From positions 1,240,001 through 1,304,000 of the forward strand of contig NZ_AP029023.1 of NCBI RefSeq assembly GCF_037076555.1: a stretch of DNA of 64,000 nucleotides. The letters are read 5' to 3'. Below are positions 44,905 to 54,285 of this stretch, piece after piece; within the stretch, counting starts at the first letter, position 1; each line of letters starts with the position of its first letter. The notes under the pieces were generated by a model. The model was not told the origin of the DNA. It ran no database searches and saw only the letters and a list, made by a program, of their open reading frames with translations. Both the position numbers and the translations under genes were made by a program. The stretch comes from Methylophilus sp. DW102. GTDB lineage: Bacteria > Pseudomonadota > Gammaproteobacteria > Burkholderiales > Methylophilaceae.

Positions 44905-47795
44905 GCATGAGGTTGCAAAATACTTCCGGTGAGTGGATCAATCGGAACAACAAAATCAAATTCTCATTTGAAGGTAAAGAGTATGAGGGTTTTGAAGGCG
45001 ATACGATTAGCAGCGCCTTGTGGGCGGCTGGCGAGAAAGTATTAGGCCGTAGTTTTAAATACCATCGCCCCAGAGGCATTTTTACCTTGGCAAATCATGA
45101 CGTCAACATCATGGTGACAGATGGTGTCGATACCAATATCCGAGCCGATGTTGTTCAGCTTAAAGCGGGGATGAAACTCCAAGTAGTCAATGTTGACGGC
45201 GGGGTGATGGCGGATAAGAAGCGCTTTCTTGATTCGATATCGGCGCTCTTACCCGTTGGTTTTTATTACAAAGCATTTCATACCCCACGTGGTTTGTTTC
45301 CGTTTTGGGAGCGCATCATTCGCAATGCAGCTGGTTTGGGCGTGGTGAACTTTAACTATCCGCGGCTCTTAAAAAAGAAACAGCATTCGCATTACGATCT
45401 CCTTGTGGTTGGCGCTGGCCCTTCAGGGATATCTGCTGCTTTGACTGCAGCCCGTGAAGGCTTAGAGGTTCTTTTGGTGGATGAAAATGCCAACCCCGGC
45501 GGAAGTTTTGCTTACGACAATGCAGGCAATTCAGAGCATCACGAACAGTTAGCAAACATGTTGAGTGAAGCACAAAGCCTGCGTAATTTAAAAGTGAAAA
45601 CTAATGCTTATGCAGCCGGATATTATGCTGATCATCTGATCCCGATCGTAGACGAATCTGGAATCACAAAAGTACGTGCTAAAGCAGTGATTGTTGCCAG
45701 TGGCGCCTTTGAGCAACCTCCTGTGTTCAGAAACAACGATCTACCGGGAGTCATGCTTGGTTCCGCCGCGCAACGTCTCATTGCACGATACGCCGTTAAG
45801 CCATTCTTGAAGGGGGTAGTCGTCACCGCTAATAGCCATGGTTACCGGGTGGCGCTTGATCTGATTGCATCCGGTGTAGAGGTCGCGGCGATTGTTGATA
45901 TGCGGGCGGGTGGAGAGACGGATGCCATTGCCAGTGTGGTCGCAAATAAAGGCATACCAATCCATAACGGTGCTTGCATCTATGAAGCTGTGCCGGTATC
46001 CGGCAAGTTAGGTGTCAAAGGCGCGATTGTCGCGGATTACGATGAAGGCTCTGCGCAGGCCGATATTCGGAAATCCGTACAGATTGACTGTGACGGTATT
46101 GTCATGTGTGCAGGCTGGGCGCCTGCTGCTGCATTGCTCTATCAAGCTGGTACCGGCATGCGTTATGACGATCAAATACACCAATTCGTACCGTCAAGAC
46201 TGCCCAATGGCATTTTCGCTGCAGGTAAGGTGAACGGTGTTTTTGGCTTGAATCAACGCCTCCAGGATGGCGCCCGGGCTGCCTCTGATGCCCTCAAGTA
46301 TTTGGGTTATGTTGGAAACGACACCACCGTAGACAGTTTTTCCGGCTCATCGCCTAGCCATCCTTATCCGATTGTGATGCATCCCAAAGGTAAAAACTTT
46401 GTGGATTTCGATGAGGATATCAGCGTAAAAGATTTCATTCATGCGGCTCAGGAAGGCTTCGATAACATCGAGTTAATGAAGCGTTTCACGACCGTTGGCA
46501 TGGGCCCCAGCCAGGGCAAGCATTCAAATATGAATGCGATTCGTATTCTGGCACGCATCAGAAGTCTTCCAGTCAATAAAATTGGCACGACAACGGCACG
46601 GCCCTTCTTTCATCCAACACCAATAGGTCATTTGGCAGGCAGGGGGTTGCATCCTCATCGAGATACCCCGCTGCATCAGTGGCACGCAGAACACGGTGCA
46701 GTGTTCACGGATGTCGGCGCATGGAAACGTCCAGCCTACTACAAAGTGGATGGGCAAACCAAAGAGCAGTCTATCCAGAACGAAGCAAAAGCCGTCAGAA
46801 GTGCAGCCGGCATCATTGATGTCAGTACCTTAGGCAAGATAGAGATTCATGGCGCCAATGCCGCTGAATTTTTGGAACGTTTCTATACTGGTAATTTTAA
46901 AGATCAAAGGGTTGGGCGCTCCCGATATGCCTTAATGCTGGACGAATCAGGGGTGATGGTAGATGACGGTGTCGCGTGCCGGATCGCAGAAAATTTCTTC
47001 TATGTGACCGCAAGTACCAGCAATGCAGCCGCGGTTTACCGTGAGATGCAGCGGTGGAATCAGATTTGGGGCCTGAATGTGACCTTCATCAATGTCACGG
47101 GCGCATATGGCGCGGTGAACATTGCCGGGCCATTGGCCAGAAAGGTGCTGCAGAAAATCACCCTTTTGGATCTTTCTGAAGACCAGTTTTTATTAGGTGC
47201 AGTAGCCGATACATCCATAGGAGAAATAAAGGCACGTGTGATTCGCGTTGGATTTGTCTCTAATCAGGCCTATGAGATCCATGTGCCTGCCTCATCTGTG
47301 CTTAAGTTGTGGAATTTGCTGCTAGACAGTGGAAGCGTTGATGGGCGTGTTAAACCATTTGGGACAGAGGCACAAAGATTGCTTCGATTGGAAATGGGCC
47401 ACCCATTAGTGGGGCATGATACCGATGGTCTTACAAACCCCTTTGAGCTTGGTGCTGACTGGGCCATCAACCTCAATAAATCTTTCTTTATCGGTAAACG
47501 CAGTTTGCAAATTATCCGCAAACGTCCTCTGCTAAAAAAACTGGTGGCTTTTTCGTTTAAGCCAGATTTCCAGGGCCCTGTGCCATGTGAATGTAATTTA
47601 GTGATCAGCAAGAGTGGCCAGATTGAGGGCAGGGTCACCAGTCTATCGTTGAGTCCTACACTGCAAAGATTCATCGGGTTTGCATATGTATCCCCAACGA
47701 ATACAACGTTGGGTGACGTCTTGAGTATTAGAACTGACAGCGGCCAGATGGTGGAGGCCTATGTTGTGCAGTCACCATTTATTGAAGGGGATTAA
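44901..47795 (+). CDS. mgdC: N-methylglutamate dehydrogenase subunit C (SoxA-like)
   Basis: A 964-residue large subunit. Residues about 15-100 are a 2Fe-2S-ferredoxin-like Fer2_4 domain (FEGKEYEGFEGDTISSALW). Next comes an NAD(P)-binding oxidoreductase domain (DLLVVGAGPSGISAALTAA, residues about 170-190; VDENANPGGS). A linker precedes a C-terminal aminomethyltransferase (GcvT-like) half that binds folate (AAGIIDVSTLGKIEIHG, AEFLERFYTGNF, FGTEAQRLLRLEMG). This half would trap the methyl-derived carbon on tetrahydrofolate. Confidence 0.9.
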   Translation: MSMRLQNTSGEWINRNNKIKFSFEGKEYEGFEGDTISSALWAAGEKVLGRSFKYHRPRGIFTLANHDVNIMVTDGVDTNIRADVVQLKAGMKLQVVNVDGGVMADKKRFLDSISALLPVGFYYKAFHTPRGLFPFWERIIRNAAGLGVVNFNYPRLLKKKQHSHYDLLVVGAGPSGISAALTAAREGLEVLLVDENANPGGSFAYDNAGNSEHHEQLANMLSEAQSLRNLKVKTNAYAAGYYADHLIPIVDESGITKVRAKAVIVASGAFEQPPVFRNNDLPGVMLGSAAQRLIARYAVKPFLKGVVVTANSHGYRVALDLIASGVEVAAIVDMRAGGETDAIASVVANKGIPIHNGACIYEAVPVSGKLGVKGAIVADYDEGSAQADIRKSVQIDCDGIVMCAGWAPAAALLYQAGTGMRYDDQIHQFVPSRLPNGIFAAGKVNGVFGLNQRLQDGARAASDALKYLGYVGNDTTVDSFSGSSPSHPYPIVMHPKGKNFVDFDEDISVKDFIHAAQEGFDNIELMKRFTTVGMGPSQGKHSNMNAIRILARIRSLPVNKIGTTTARPFFHPTPIGHLAGRGLHPHRDTPLHQWHAEHGAVFTDVGAWKRPAYYKVDGQTKEQSIQNEAKAVRSAAGIIDVSTLGKIEIHGANAAEFLERFYTGNFKDQRVGRSRYALMLDESGVMVDDGVACRIAENFFYVTASTSNAAAVYREMQRWNQIWGLNVTFINVTGAYGAVNIAGPLARKVLQKITLLDLSEDQFLLGAVADTSIGEIKARVIRVGFVSNQAYEIHVPASSVLKLWNLLLDSGSVDGRVKPFGTEAQRLLRLEMGHPLVGHDTDGLTNPFELGADWAINLNKSFFIGKRSLQIIRKRPLLKKLVAFSFKPDFQGPVPCECNLVISKSGQIEGRVTSLSLSPTLQRFIGFAYVSPTNTTLGDVLSIRTDSGQMVEAYVVQSPFIEGD

Positions 47796-47797
47796 AT

Positions 47798-48472
47798 ATG
47801 GAAATGGTATTTGACCGACTCTCCCCCGTCAGTTTTGCGCAATCAGGGTTAACGATGAAGAAAGCAATCTTGAATGGGATGGAAATCGTTCTAAGTTATG
47901 AAAATACGGATATCGAGATGCAAAGGATGAAGAAGCTCGGTATTTGTGATGTGAGCGCATTTTCCAGAGCAGGCATTAAAGGAGCAAAGGCCGTTGAGTG
48001 GCTTGAATCCCAAGGCTTTACCGTGCCAGAAGCACCCAATACATGGCGTAAAGATCACGCTGGAGGATTGGTGTTAAGACTTGGGCGGAGTGAATTTTTA
48101 TTGGAAGGTTTCCACCAAGGGCAGATTGCAATCAATGCAAATGATGCACCAGAGCATCTTTATGAAGTGGCGCGTTATGACGCTTCGTTCATCCTGAGCG
48201 GCGTGCATTTCCACAGTGCATTCAGTGAAATATGTGCACTAGACCTGAGTGAAGGCGCGTTTGCTGCGGATGCTGTGTTGATGACCAGTGTGGCTGGCGT
48301 GTCTGTGACTTTAATCCGCCAATTGCTGAATGGGGAGCTGGTCTACCGCTTATGGTGCGATGGTAGCTATGGTAACTACATGTGGAGCACGCTCACCGAA
48401 ATCGCCGGGGAGTTCGGCGGAGGCGCTGTTGGCCTGGATGTTCACTTCAAACAGATGATAACTAGTTCTTGA
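47798..48472 (+). CDS. mgdD: N-methylglutamate dehydrogenase subunit D (SoxG-like)
   Basis: A 224-residue subunit resembling sarcosine oxidase gamma and the N-terminal part of GcvT (GICDVSAFSRAGIKGAKAVEWL, DLSEGAF, GVSVTLIRQ). Starts two bases after mgdC, so translation is tightly coupled. Confidence 0.85.
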   Translation: MEMVFDRLSPVSFAQSGLTMKKAILNGMEIVLSYENTDIEMQRMKKLGICDVSAFSRAGIKGAKAVEWLESQGFTVPEAPNTWRKDHAGGLVLRLGRSEFLLEGFHQGQIAINANDAPEHLYEVARYDASFILSGVHFHSAFSEICALDLSEGAFAADAVLMTSVAGVSVTLIRQLLNGELVYRLWCDGSYGNYMWSTLTEIAGEFGGGAVGLDVHFKQMITSS

Positions 48473-48514
48473 TCGTTTCGAATTTTAATTAATAAATTTT
48501 AGGTGAGGCACTCA

Positions 48515-49849
48515 ATGAAGTCTTTGCAGGAAGCACAAAAGTTTTTGCAGGAAAACAAGGTCAAGTACGTCCTTGCCCAATTCGTCGATATTCATGGGGT
48601 AGCTAAGGTAAAGTCAGTACCTGCTGAGCATCTCAACGATATTCTGACGAAGGGCGCAGGTTTTGCTGGTGGTGCAATTTGGGGGACAGGCATTGCACCC
48701 AATGGCCCTGATTATATGGCGGTTGGTGAGCTGAGCACCATTGGCTTGGTGCCTTGGCAACCTGGTTATGCGCGACTGGTGTGCGATGGGCATGTTAACA
48801 ATAAACCGCATGAATATGATGCACGCGTCGTTCTTAAGAAGCAGATTGCCCGGTTATCCGAACGTGGATGGACTTTCTACACAGGATTAGAGCCAGAGTT
48901 CTCATTACTGCGTCGTGACGAACAGGGTCAGATTCTGCCGTTTGATGAAACTGATACGTTGCAAAAACCCTGTTACGACTATAAAGGGATCACCAGACAC
49001 TCTGAGTATCTGGGTAAGTTAACTGAGTCGCTGATTGCGGCAGGGATGGATGTTTATCAAATCGATCATGAGGATGCGAATGGTCAGTTTGAAATTAACT
49101 ACACCTATTCTGAATGCCTCAAAAGTGCAGACGATTACATTTTATTCAAGATGGCTGCGAGTGAAATAGCCAATGAGATGGGCATGATCTGCTCGTTCAT
49201 GCCTAAGCCATTTAGCAATCGGCCAGGCAATGGTATGCACATGCATATGTCCATAGGGGATGGAGAAAAAAGCCTGTTCCAAGACGACAATGATCCCTCT
49301 GGCCTAGGGTTGTCTAGCCTGGCCTATCATTTCCTGGGCGGGATCCTCGCGCATGCCCCGGCACTGACCGCCTTATGTAATCCGACCGTAAATTCGTACA
49401 AAAGACTGGTCGTTGGGCGCTCATTAACTGGGTCAACGTGGGCGCCAGCGTATATCAGTTACGGTAACAATAACCGTTCGACATTGGTGCGTATTCCTTA
49501 TGGCCGCTTAGAACTGCGGCTCCCTGACGGCAGCTGTAATCCATATCTTGCAACTGCAGCCGTGATCGCAGCGGGCTTGGATGGCGTTGCCCGTCAGTTA
49601 AACCCAGGCAAGGGGCATGATGAGAATCTCTACGATTACAGCCCCGAGCAACTTCAAGCGTTGAAAATTGGCATCCTTCCACAGAATCTGGGTGAGGCAT
49701 TGGATGCGCTTGAGAGTGATGCGGTCATCATGGATGCGCTGGGGGCAAATCTTGCCCAAGAGTTTTTAAAGATCAAACGCATGGAGTGGATAGATTATCA
49801 ACGGCATGTTTCCCAGTGGGAAATTGATAGGTATGTTGAGTTCTTTTAA
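48515..49849 (+). CDS. gmaS: Gamma-glutamylmethylamide synthetase
   Basis: Joins methylamine to glutamate with ATP, giving gamma-glutamylmethylamide. The 444-residue glutamine synthetase-fold protein has [15 protein letters not shown] at the N-terminus, [22 protein letters not shown] (metal/substrate) and [24 protein letters not shown] at 48503 is in frame, but the ATG at 48515 has GAGG six bases upstream. Located between mgd and mgs genes, which excludes an ordinary GlnA or PuuA role. Confidence 0.92.
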   Translation: MKSLQEAQKFLQENKVKYVLAQFVDIHGVAKVKSVPAEHLNDILTKGAGFAGGAIWGTGIAPNGPDYMAVGELSTIGLVPWQPGYARLVCDGHVNNKPHEYDARVVLKKQIARLSERGWTFYTGLEPEFSLLRRDEQGQILPFDETDTLQKPCYDYKGITRHSEYLGKLTESLIAAGMDVYQIDHEDANGQFEINYTYSECLKSADDYILFKMAASEIANEMGMICSFMPKPFSNRPGNGMHMHMSIGDGEKSLFQDDNDPSGLGLSSLAYHFLGGILAHAPALTALCNPTVNSYKRLVVGRSLTGSTWAPAYISYGNNNRSTLVRIPYGRLELRLPDGSCNPYLATAAVIAAGLDGVARQLNPGKGHDENLYDYSPEQLQALKIGILPQNLGEALDALESDAVIMDALGANLAQEFLKIKRMEWIDYQRHVSQWEIDRYVEFF

Positions 49850-49907
49850 TTGTTTGATGTGCGTGACGCATTGGTCATCGAACATGAAGTATTGATAGGA
49901 GAAAATG

Positions 49908-50804
49908 ATGTGTGGAATTGTAGGATTACTGGTTAAAAACCAGAGTATGCGCGCAAATATCGGTCAATTGATGATGCCGATGCTGATTGGGATGACAGAG
50001 CGAGGACCGGACTCTGCTGGCATGGCTGTGTTTACATCGCCTGTGGATGCAAATGCGTTGAAATATAGCCTGTATGCACCGACGGCAGATTTTAGCTGGA
50101 AGGCATTGGAGCGAGACTTTAATTCTGAGCACTCAGATCAGGTCACTCTCGCGGTGAAGGGTAATCATGCGATTCTCACCTCCGCAGTGGACACCGCGAA
50201 AGTAAAAAGCTGGATCAAGCAAGCCTATCCGCAGATTCATATCCTTTCTGTGGGTCAATCGATCGACGTGTACAAAGATACCGGCCTGCCTGCGGATGTG
50301 GCTGCGCGTTATGATTTGCCAGCATTGAGTGGCACGCATTTGGTCGGGCATACACGGATGGCGACTGAATCTGCCATTACGCCAGCGCATGCGCACCCTT
50401 TTACAGCAGGCACTGACTGGTGCCTGGTGCACAATGGATCTCTTTCTAACCCCAACAGCCTCCGTCGCAAGCTGCAACATGAAGGGATCAATTTTGAAAC
50501 CGACAATGACACTGAAGCAGCCTGCCGCTTCCTTGAGTGGCGTATGCGTGAAGGCGACGATTTGAAAACCGCCCTGGAACATGGTTTCGACGAGCTGGAT
50601 GGTTTCTATACATTGTTGATGGGTACCAAAGATCAATTGGCCTTGGTGAGGGATCCATTTGCTTGTAAGCCTGCAGTGGTCGCGGAGCATGATGATTATG
50701 TCGCGATCGCTTCAGAGTTCCGCTCTTTAGCCCACCTTCCTGATGTGAAGAATGCTCACGTTTTTGAACCTTCACCAAAGGAGATGTACGTATGGAAAGT
50801 CTAA
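49908..50804 (+). CDS. mgsA: N-methylglutamate synthase subunit A (class II glutamine amidotransferase)
   Basis: A 298-residue Ntn-type amidotransferase-like subunit. The second of two adjacent ATG codons (49908) gives MCGIVGLLV with the catalytic Cys at position 2, and has GGAG six bases upstream; starting at 49905 would shift the Cys. GLHxRxATE-type GHTRMATESAITPAHAHPF and the HNGSLSNPNSLR motif are present. In N-methylglutamate synthase it releases methylamine from gamma-glutamylmethylamide for transfer. Confidence 0.9.
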   Translation: MCGIVGLLVKNQSMRANIGQLMMPMLIGMTERGPDSAGMAVFTSPVDANALKYSLYAPTADFSWKALERDFNSEHSDQVTLAVKGNHAILTSAVDTAKVKSWIKQAYPQIHILSVGQSIDVYKDTGLPADVAARYDLPALSGTHLVGHTRMATESAITPAHAHPFTAGTDWCLVHNGSLSNPNSLRRKLQHEGINFETDNDTEAACRFLEWRMREGDDLKTALEHGFDELDGFYTLLMGTKDQLALVRDPFACKPAVVAEHDDYVAIASEFRSLAHLPDVKNAHVFEPSPKEMYVWKV

Positions 50805-51484
50805 AATTTGACTTGGAAAATACCGAGTTGAGAGCCGTTAATCAATATCTGCATCGTCCTGCAGCAGAGTTGAGTGGTAAAAACGTGGTCATTAGCAATC
50901 CCAATGGTGCTCACAACATCGCAGTCGGCCTGAATGCTGAGGTGAATGTCACAATCGATGGTCACGCCGGATATTACGCCGCAGGCATGAACCAACTGGC
51001 GACAGTCACTGTGACCGGAAGTGCCTCCACTGGTGTGGCGGAGAATATGATGTCCGGCGTGGTACATGTGAAAGGCTTCGCTTCTAATGCTGCTGGCGCT
51101 ACGGCGCAAGGTGGTTTGTTAATCATTGACGGTGACGCCGGGCTTCGCTGCGGCATCTCGCTCAAAGGGGCTGATATTGTGGTTGGCGGTTCTGTGGGCA
51201 GCTTTTCCGCATTCATGGCACAAGCTGGCAATCTGGTGGTGCTTGGAGACGCAGGTGAGGCATTAGGCGACTCATTATATGAGGCTAGACTCTTTGTGCG
51301 CGGTAATGTCAAGAGCTTGGGTGCCGATTGTGAAGAGAAGGAGATGGATCAGGAGTCACGCAATATTTTAGTGGATCTTCTGGCCAAATCAGGCCACGCA
51401 GACGTGGATCCGGATAGCTTCAAATTATTTGGCTCTGCACGCACTCTCTATAACTTCCATGTTGATAACGCAGGAGCATATTAA
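50792..51484 (+). CDS. mgsB: N-methylglutamate synthase subunit B (GXGXG domain)
   Basis: A 230-residue right-handed beta-helix protein equivalent to the C-terminal GXGXG domain of glutamate synthase (GGLLIIDGDAGLRCG, GADIVVGGSVGSFSAFMAQ, GNLVVLGDAGEALGDSLYE). Overlaps mgsA by 13 bp. Confidence 0.9.
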   Translation: MESLKFDLENTELRAVNQYLHRPAAELSGKNVVISNPNGAHNIAVGLNAEVNVTIDGHAGYYAAGMNQLATVTVTGSASTGVAENMMSGVVHVKGFASNAAGATAQGGLLIIDGDAGLRCGISLKGADIVVGGSVGSFSAFMAQAGNLVVLGDAGEALGDSLYEARLFVRGNVKSLGADCEEKEMDQESRNILVDLLAKSGHADVDPDSFKLFGSARTLYNFHVDNAGAY

Positions 51485-51486
51485 TC

Positions 51487-52824
51487 ATGAGCGATACCTC
51501 TAAAAAAACTCCGCAAACAGAACCGCGTTTTTCTGCGACGTTCGATCCGGGAACGATGTCAGAAATTCGCCGTGCAGCAGCCACCGGTATTTATGATATT
51601 CGTGGCGCGGGTGCTAAACGAAAATTGCCACATTTCGATGACCTACTATTCTTGGGGGCTTCTGTCAGTCGATATCCACTGGAAGGTTATCGTGAGAAAT
51701 GTGGCACAGATGTGGTCCTCGGAACACGTTATGCCAAGAAACCTATTCATCTCAAAACACCAGTGACTATCGCGGGCATGAGCTTTGGTGCGCTGTCTGG
51801 GCCAGCAAAAGAGGCGCTGGGCCGTGGGGCAAGCGCAGTCGGTACCAGTACAACCACTGGGGATGGCGGTATGACGCCTGAGGAGCGTGGTCAGTCTTCG
51901 ATTCTGGTCTATCAATACTTGCCTTCCCGGTATGGCATGAATCCAGATGATCTGCGGAAAGCGGATGCCATTGAAGTGGTGATTGGCCAAGGCGCGAAGC
52001 CTGGTGGCGGGGGGATGTTGCTGGGCCAGAAAATTAGTGACCGTGTCGCGAAAATGCGTTGCTTGCCTAAAGGCGTCGATCAACGTTCTGCCTGTCGTCA
52101 TCCAGACTGGACTGGTCCAGATGACTTGGAAATTAAGATTGCTGAACTGCGTGAGATCACAGATTGGGAAAAACCAATTTATGTGAAGGTGGGTGCGACG
52201 CGTCCATATTTTGATGTCACTCTCGCTGTTAAATCGGGTGCCGATGTTGTGGTACTCGATGGTATGCAAGGTGGGACCGCTGCCACACAAGAGGTGTTTA
52301 TTGAACATGTGGGTATTCCGATTCTTGCGGCAATTCGACCAGCTGTACAGGCACTGCAAGATATGGGTATGCACCGTAAAGTTCAGCTGATTGTTTCAGG
52401 TGGTATCAGAAATGGTGCTGATGTCGCTAAAGCTTTGGCGTTGGGCGCAGATGCTGTTGCTATCGGCACCGCTGCATTAATTGCGTTGGGTGATAACGAT
52501 CCACATCTGGAAGAGGAATACCAAAAACTTGGGACCACTGCCGGCGCTTATGATGATTGGCATGAAGGCAAGGACCCTGCAGGGATTACTACTCAAGATC
52601 CAGAGTTGATGAAGCGTTTAGATCCGGTGAAAGCTGGCCGTCGCCTTGCAAACTATCTCTCTGTGCTGACGATGGAGGCTCAGGTGATTGCTAGAGCATG
52701 CGGTAAATCTCATTTGCATAATTTGGAACCTGAGGATTTGGTGGCACTCACGATTGAATCAGCTGCGATGGCCAAGGTTCCGCTCGCAGGCACTAACTGG
52801 ATTCCAGGCGCGTCTTCGTTCTGA
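51487..52824 (+). CDS. mgsC: N-methylglutamate synthase subunit C (FMN-binding glutamate synthase-like)
   Basis: A 445-residue TIM-barrel protein matching the FMN domain of glutamate synthase: TIAGMSFGALSGPAKEALG, TSTTTGDGGMTPEERG, GQGAKPGGGGMLLGQKIS, VLDGMQGGTAATQEVF, GADAVAIGTAALIALG. Cysteines near CLPKGVDQRSACRHP may be part of an iron-sulfur site. Completes an MgsABC enzyme whose three chains correspond to the domains of one glutamate synthase large subunit. Last gene of the methylamine operon. Confidence 0.92.
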   Translation: MSDTSKKTPQTEPRFSATFDPGTMSEIRRAAATGIYDIRGAGAKRKLPHFDDLLFLGASVSRYPLEGYREKCGTDVVLGTRYAKKPIHLKTPVTIAGMSFGALSGPAKEALGRGASAVGTSTTTGDGGMTPEERGQSSILVYQYLPSRYGMNPDDLRKADAIEVVIGQGAKPGGGGMLLGQKISDRVAKMRCLPKGVDQRSACRHPDWTGPDDLEIKIAELREITDWEKPIYVKVGATRPYFDVTLAVKSGADVVVLDGMQGGTAATQEVFIEHVGIPILAAIRPAVQALQDMGMHRKVQLIVSGGIRNGADVAKALALGADAVAIGTAALIALGDNDPHLEEEYQKLGTTAGAYDDWHEGKDPAGITTQDPELMKRLDPVKAGRRLANYLSVLTMEAQVIARACGKSHLHNLEPEDLVALTIESAAMAKVPLAGTNWIPGASSF

Positions 52825-52851
52825 CATAAAGCGACTAATCAATACTGCAAG

Positions 52852-52881
52852 AAGGGGCAAGGCTAAGAGGTCTTGTCCCTT
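52852..52881 (+). terminator. Possible terminator hairpin after mgsC
   Basis: AAGGGGCAAG (52852-52861) and CTTGTCCCTT (52872-52881) pair with one G-T, with a 10-base loop. No real T run follows, so termination strength is doubtful. Confidence 0.5.
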
Positions 52882-53083
52882 GACGTTTGGTAGATGATCG
52901 TAGGGTTATCCTTTGGCCTTTACTCTATCCAATGTGCCAGTAGAGGAGAGCTGTTCGCTTTTGAACGTTAATATTATTCCATTCAAGGTTTAATATTTCA
53001 GACTGTCGCAAAAATAGCCTTAGCCACCCTCATAGTTGACAAGGCTGCGAGATTGCGACATTCTTAGCCCAACGGAGGTCGAA

Positions 53084-53272
53084 ATGCTATTCCTAAAGAT
53101 GAGTGCCAATAGTAAGTTGCTGGCAGAGCAGGTCAAAAATGCCAAGAAAAAATACCCGACATTAAAAGTGGTCGGTCGTGGCACGGTGACAATTAACCCG
53201 GCCAGCATTGTCAATTCAGCCAGTTTTCAGGCAGATGCTTCAAAGATTGCGAATCTTCCCCTGCAAAAATAG
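53084..53272 (+). CDS. Small protein of unknown function
   Basis: A 62-residue protein starting at the ATG at 53084, which has GGAGG five bases upstream. Earlier in-frame TTG codons have no such site. Basic N-terminal half (KLLAEQVKNAKKKYPTLKV), no membrane segment. The stop is two bases before the next ATG, so the pair is translationally coupled. I recognise no family. Confidence 0.6.
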   Translation: MLFLKMSANSKLLAEQVKNAKKKYPTLKVVGRGTVTINPASIVNSASFQADASKIANLPLQK

Positions 53273-53274
53273 CC

Positions 53275-54054
53275 ATGGGGGTGTTATTTGTTCTGCTGAT
53301 ATTGGTTTCAGGGTTTCTTGTTTGTCATTACCATCCCCAGTACTTCTTTAAGCTGCATCGATACGAAGGCCAGTATCTTTACCTGCAAGCGGCCTATCTC
53401 GGTATTCTCTGCCTGATCTCGGCGGCCATTTTTCATGTTTTGTTGATCAATCTGTCAGCGATCGCGGTGTTTGAGGGGACGCGTACTCTTGGCATCGATT
53501 ATGTCGATTTGCTGGCCCGTTATCTGCCGGATAGCCTGGGGCTCACCGAGGGGGATAAAAAACGCTATGTGCTGTTAGGTGTGATTGCCCTGACGACATT
53601 GTTGATGCCGTTATTGATTTCAAAGTGGGTGTATTGGCGGCTTAAACATTATTTGCAGCTCGATAGCGATGAAGAAGTGGATATTGTCATTATGTCGGAG
53701 TTGTTTTCTGACAGTCCTTTGGACCAGTTGCTGTTTTCGGCGATGATTAACGACCGCAACCTGATGTTGGTGCTGGATGACCGCAAGGTGTATGTGGGGC
53801 GGGTGGCCACCATGGGCGAGCCCAACGAGAATGAGGGTGCGGATCAGGAAATCAGTTTTCTGCCTTTTGTGAGCGGTTATCGCGACAAAGACACGTTGCA
53901 GGTGATGTTTACTACCGATTACAAAAAAGTCGGCGACAATTTGCCGCTGGTGATCCGGCAAGAGTCGATTGTCAGTGCGCGTGAGTTTGATTTTTCTGTG
54001 TATGATACCTTTCAGGAGACTGGTAGACCTTCAGCAGGTCTAGCCACTACCTAA
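53275..54054 (+). CDS. Membrane protein of unknown function
   Basis: A 259-residue protein with an N-terminal membrane helix (residues about 3-18), further helices at about 38-62 and 98-118, and a C-terminal cytoplasmic beta-rich half (LVLDDRKVYVGRVATMG, DKDTLQVMFTTDYKK). The soluble half looks like a small ligand or protein-binding domain, but I cannot name it. Coupled to the small gene upstream. Confidence 0.65.
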   Translation: MGVLFVLLILVSGFLVCHYHPQYFFKLHRYEGQYLYLQAAYLGILCLISAAIFHVLLINLSAIAVFEGTRTLGIDYVDLLARYLPDSLGLTEGDKKRYVLLGVIALTTLLMPLLISKWVYWRLKHYLQLDSDEEVDIVIMSELFSDSPLDQLLFSAMINDRNLMLVLDDRKVYVGRVATMGEPNENEGADQEISFLPFVSGYRDKDTLQVMFTTDYKKVGDNLPLVIRQESIVSAREFDFSVYDTFQETGRPSAGLATT

Positions 54055-54285
54055 TCTGCAAGCGTAATGCTGAATACCAATCCCGCATGCTTCGCCGTAA
54101 CTCTGTGCGGTCAGCCGCCGCGCAGTCCGTCGGCCATTTCTGACAGCGAGATACCCCTTTGACCGATAGGGCGTGGCCGTGCCCTTGGGTATGCTGGAGT
54201 CAGGTTTCTGCTGCGTTTAACGTTGGCAAAGCTACCCCTTGCTGCTAAACGGCAAGTCTTTATAGTCTATGCATGGATAATCTGG

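Noticed and set aside
43384-48472. Heterotetrameric sarcosine oxidase
   Set aside because: The adjacent gmaS and mgsABC genes define the N-methylglutamate pathway, and glyA or purU genes usual for sarcosine oxidase operons are absent.
48515-52824. Glutamine synthetase and glutamate synthase for ammonia assimilation
   Set aside because: The glutamate synthase domains are split into three separate genes and lie with mgd genes, which fits GmaS and MgsABC instead.
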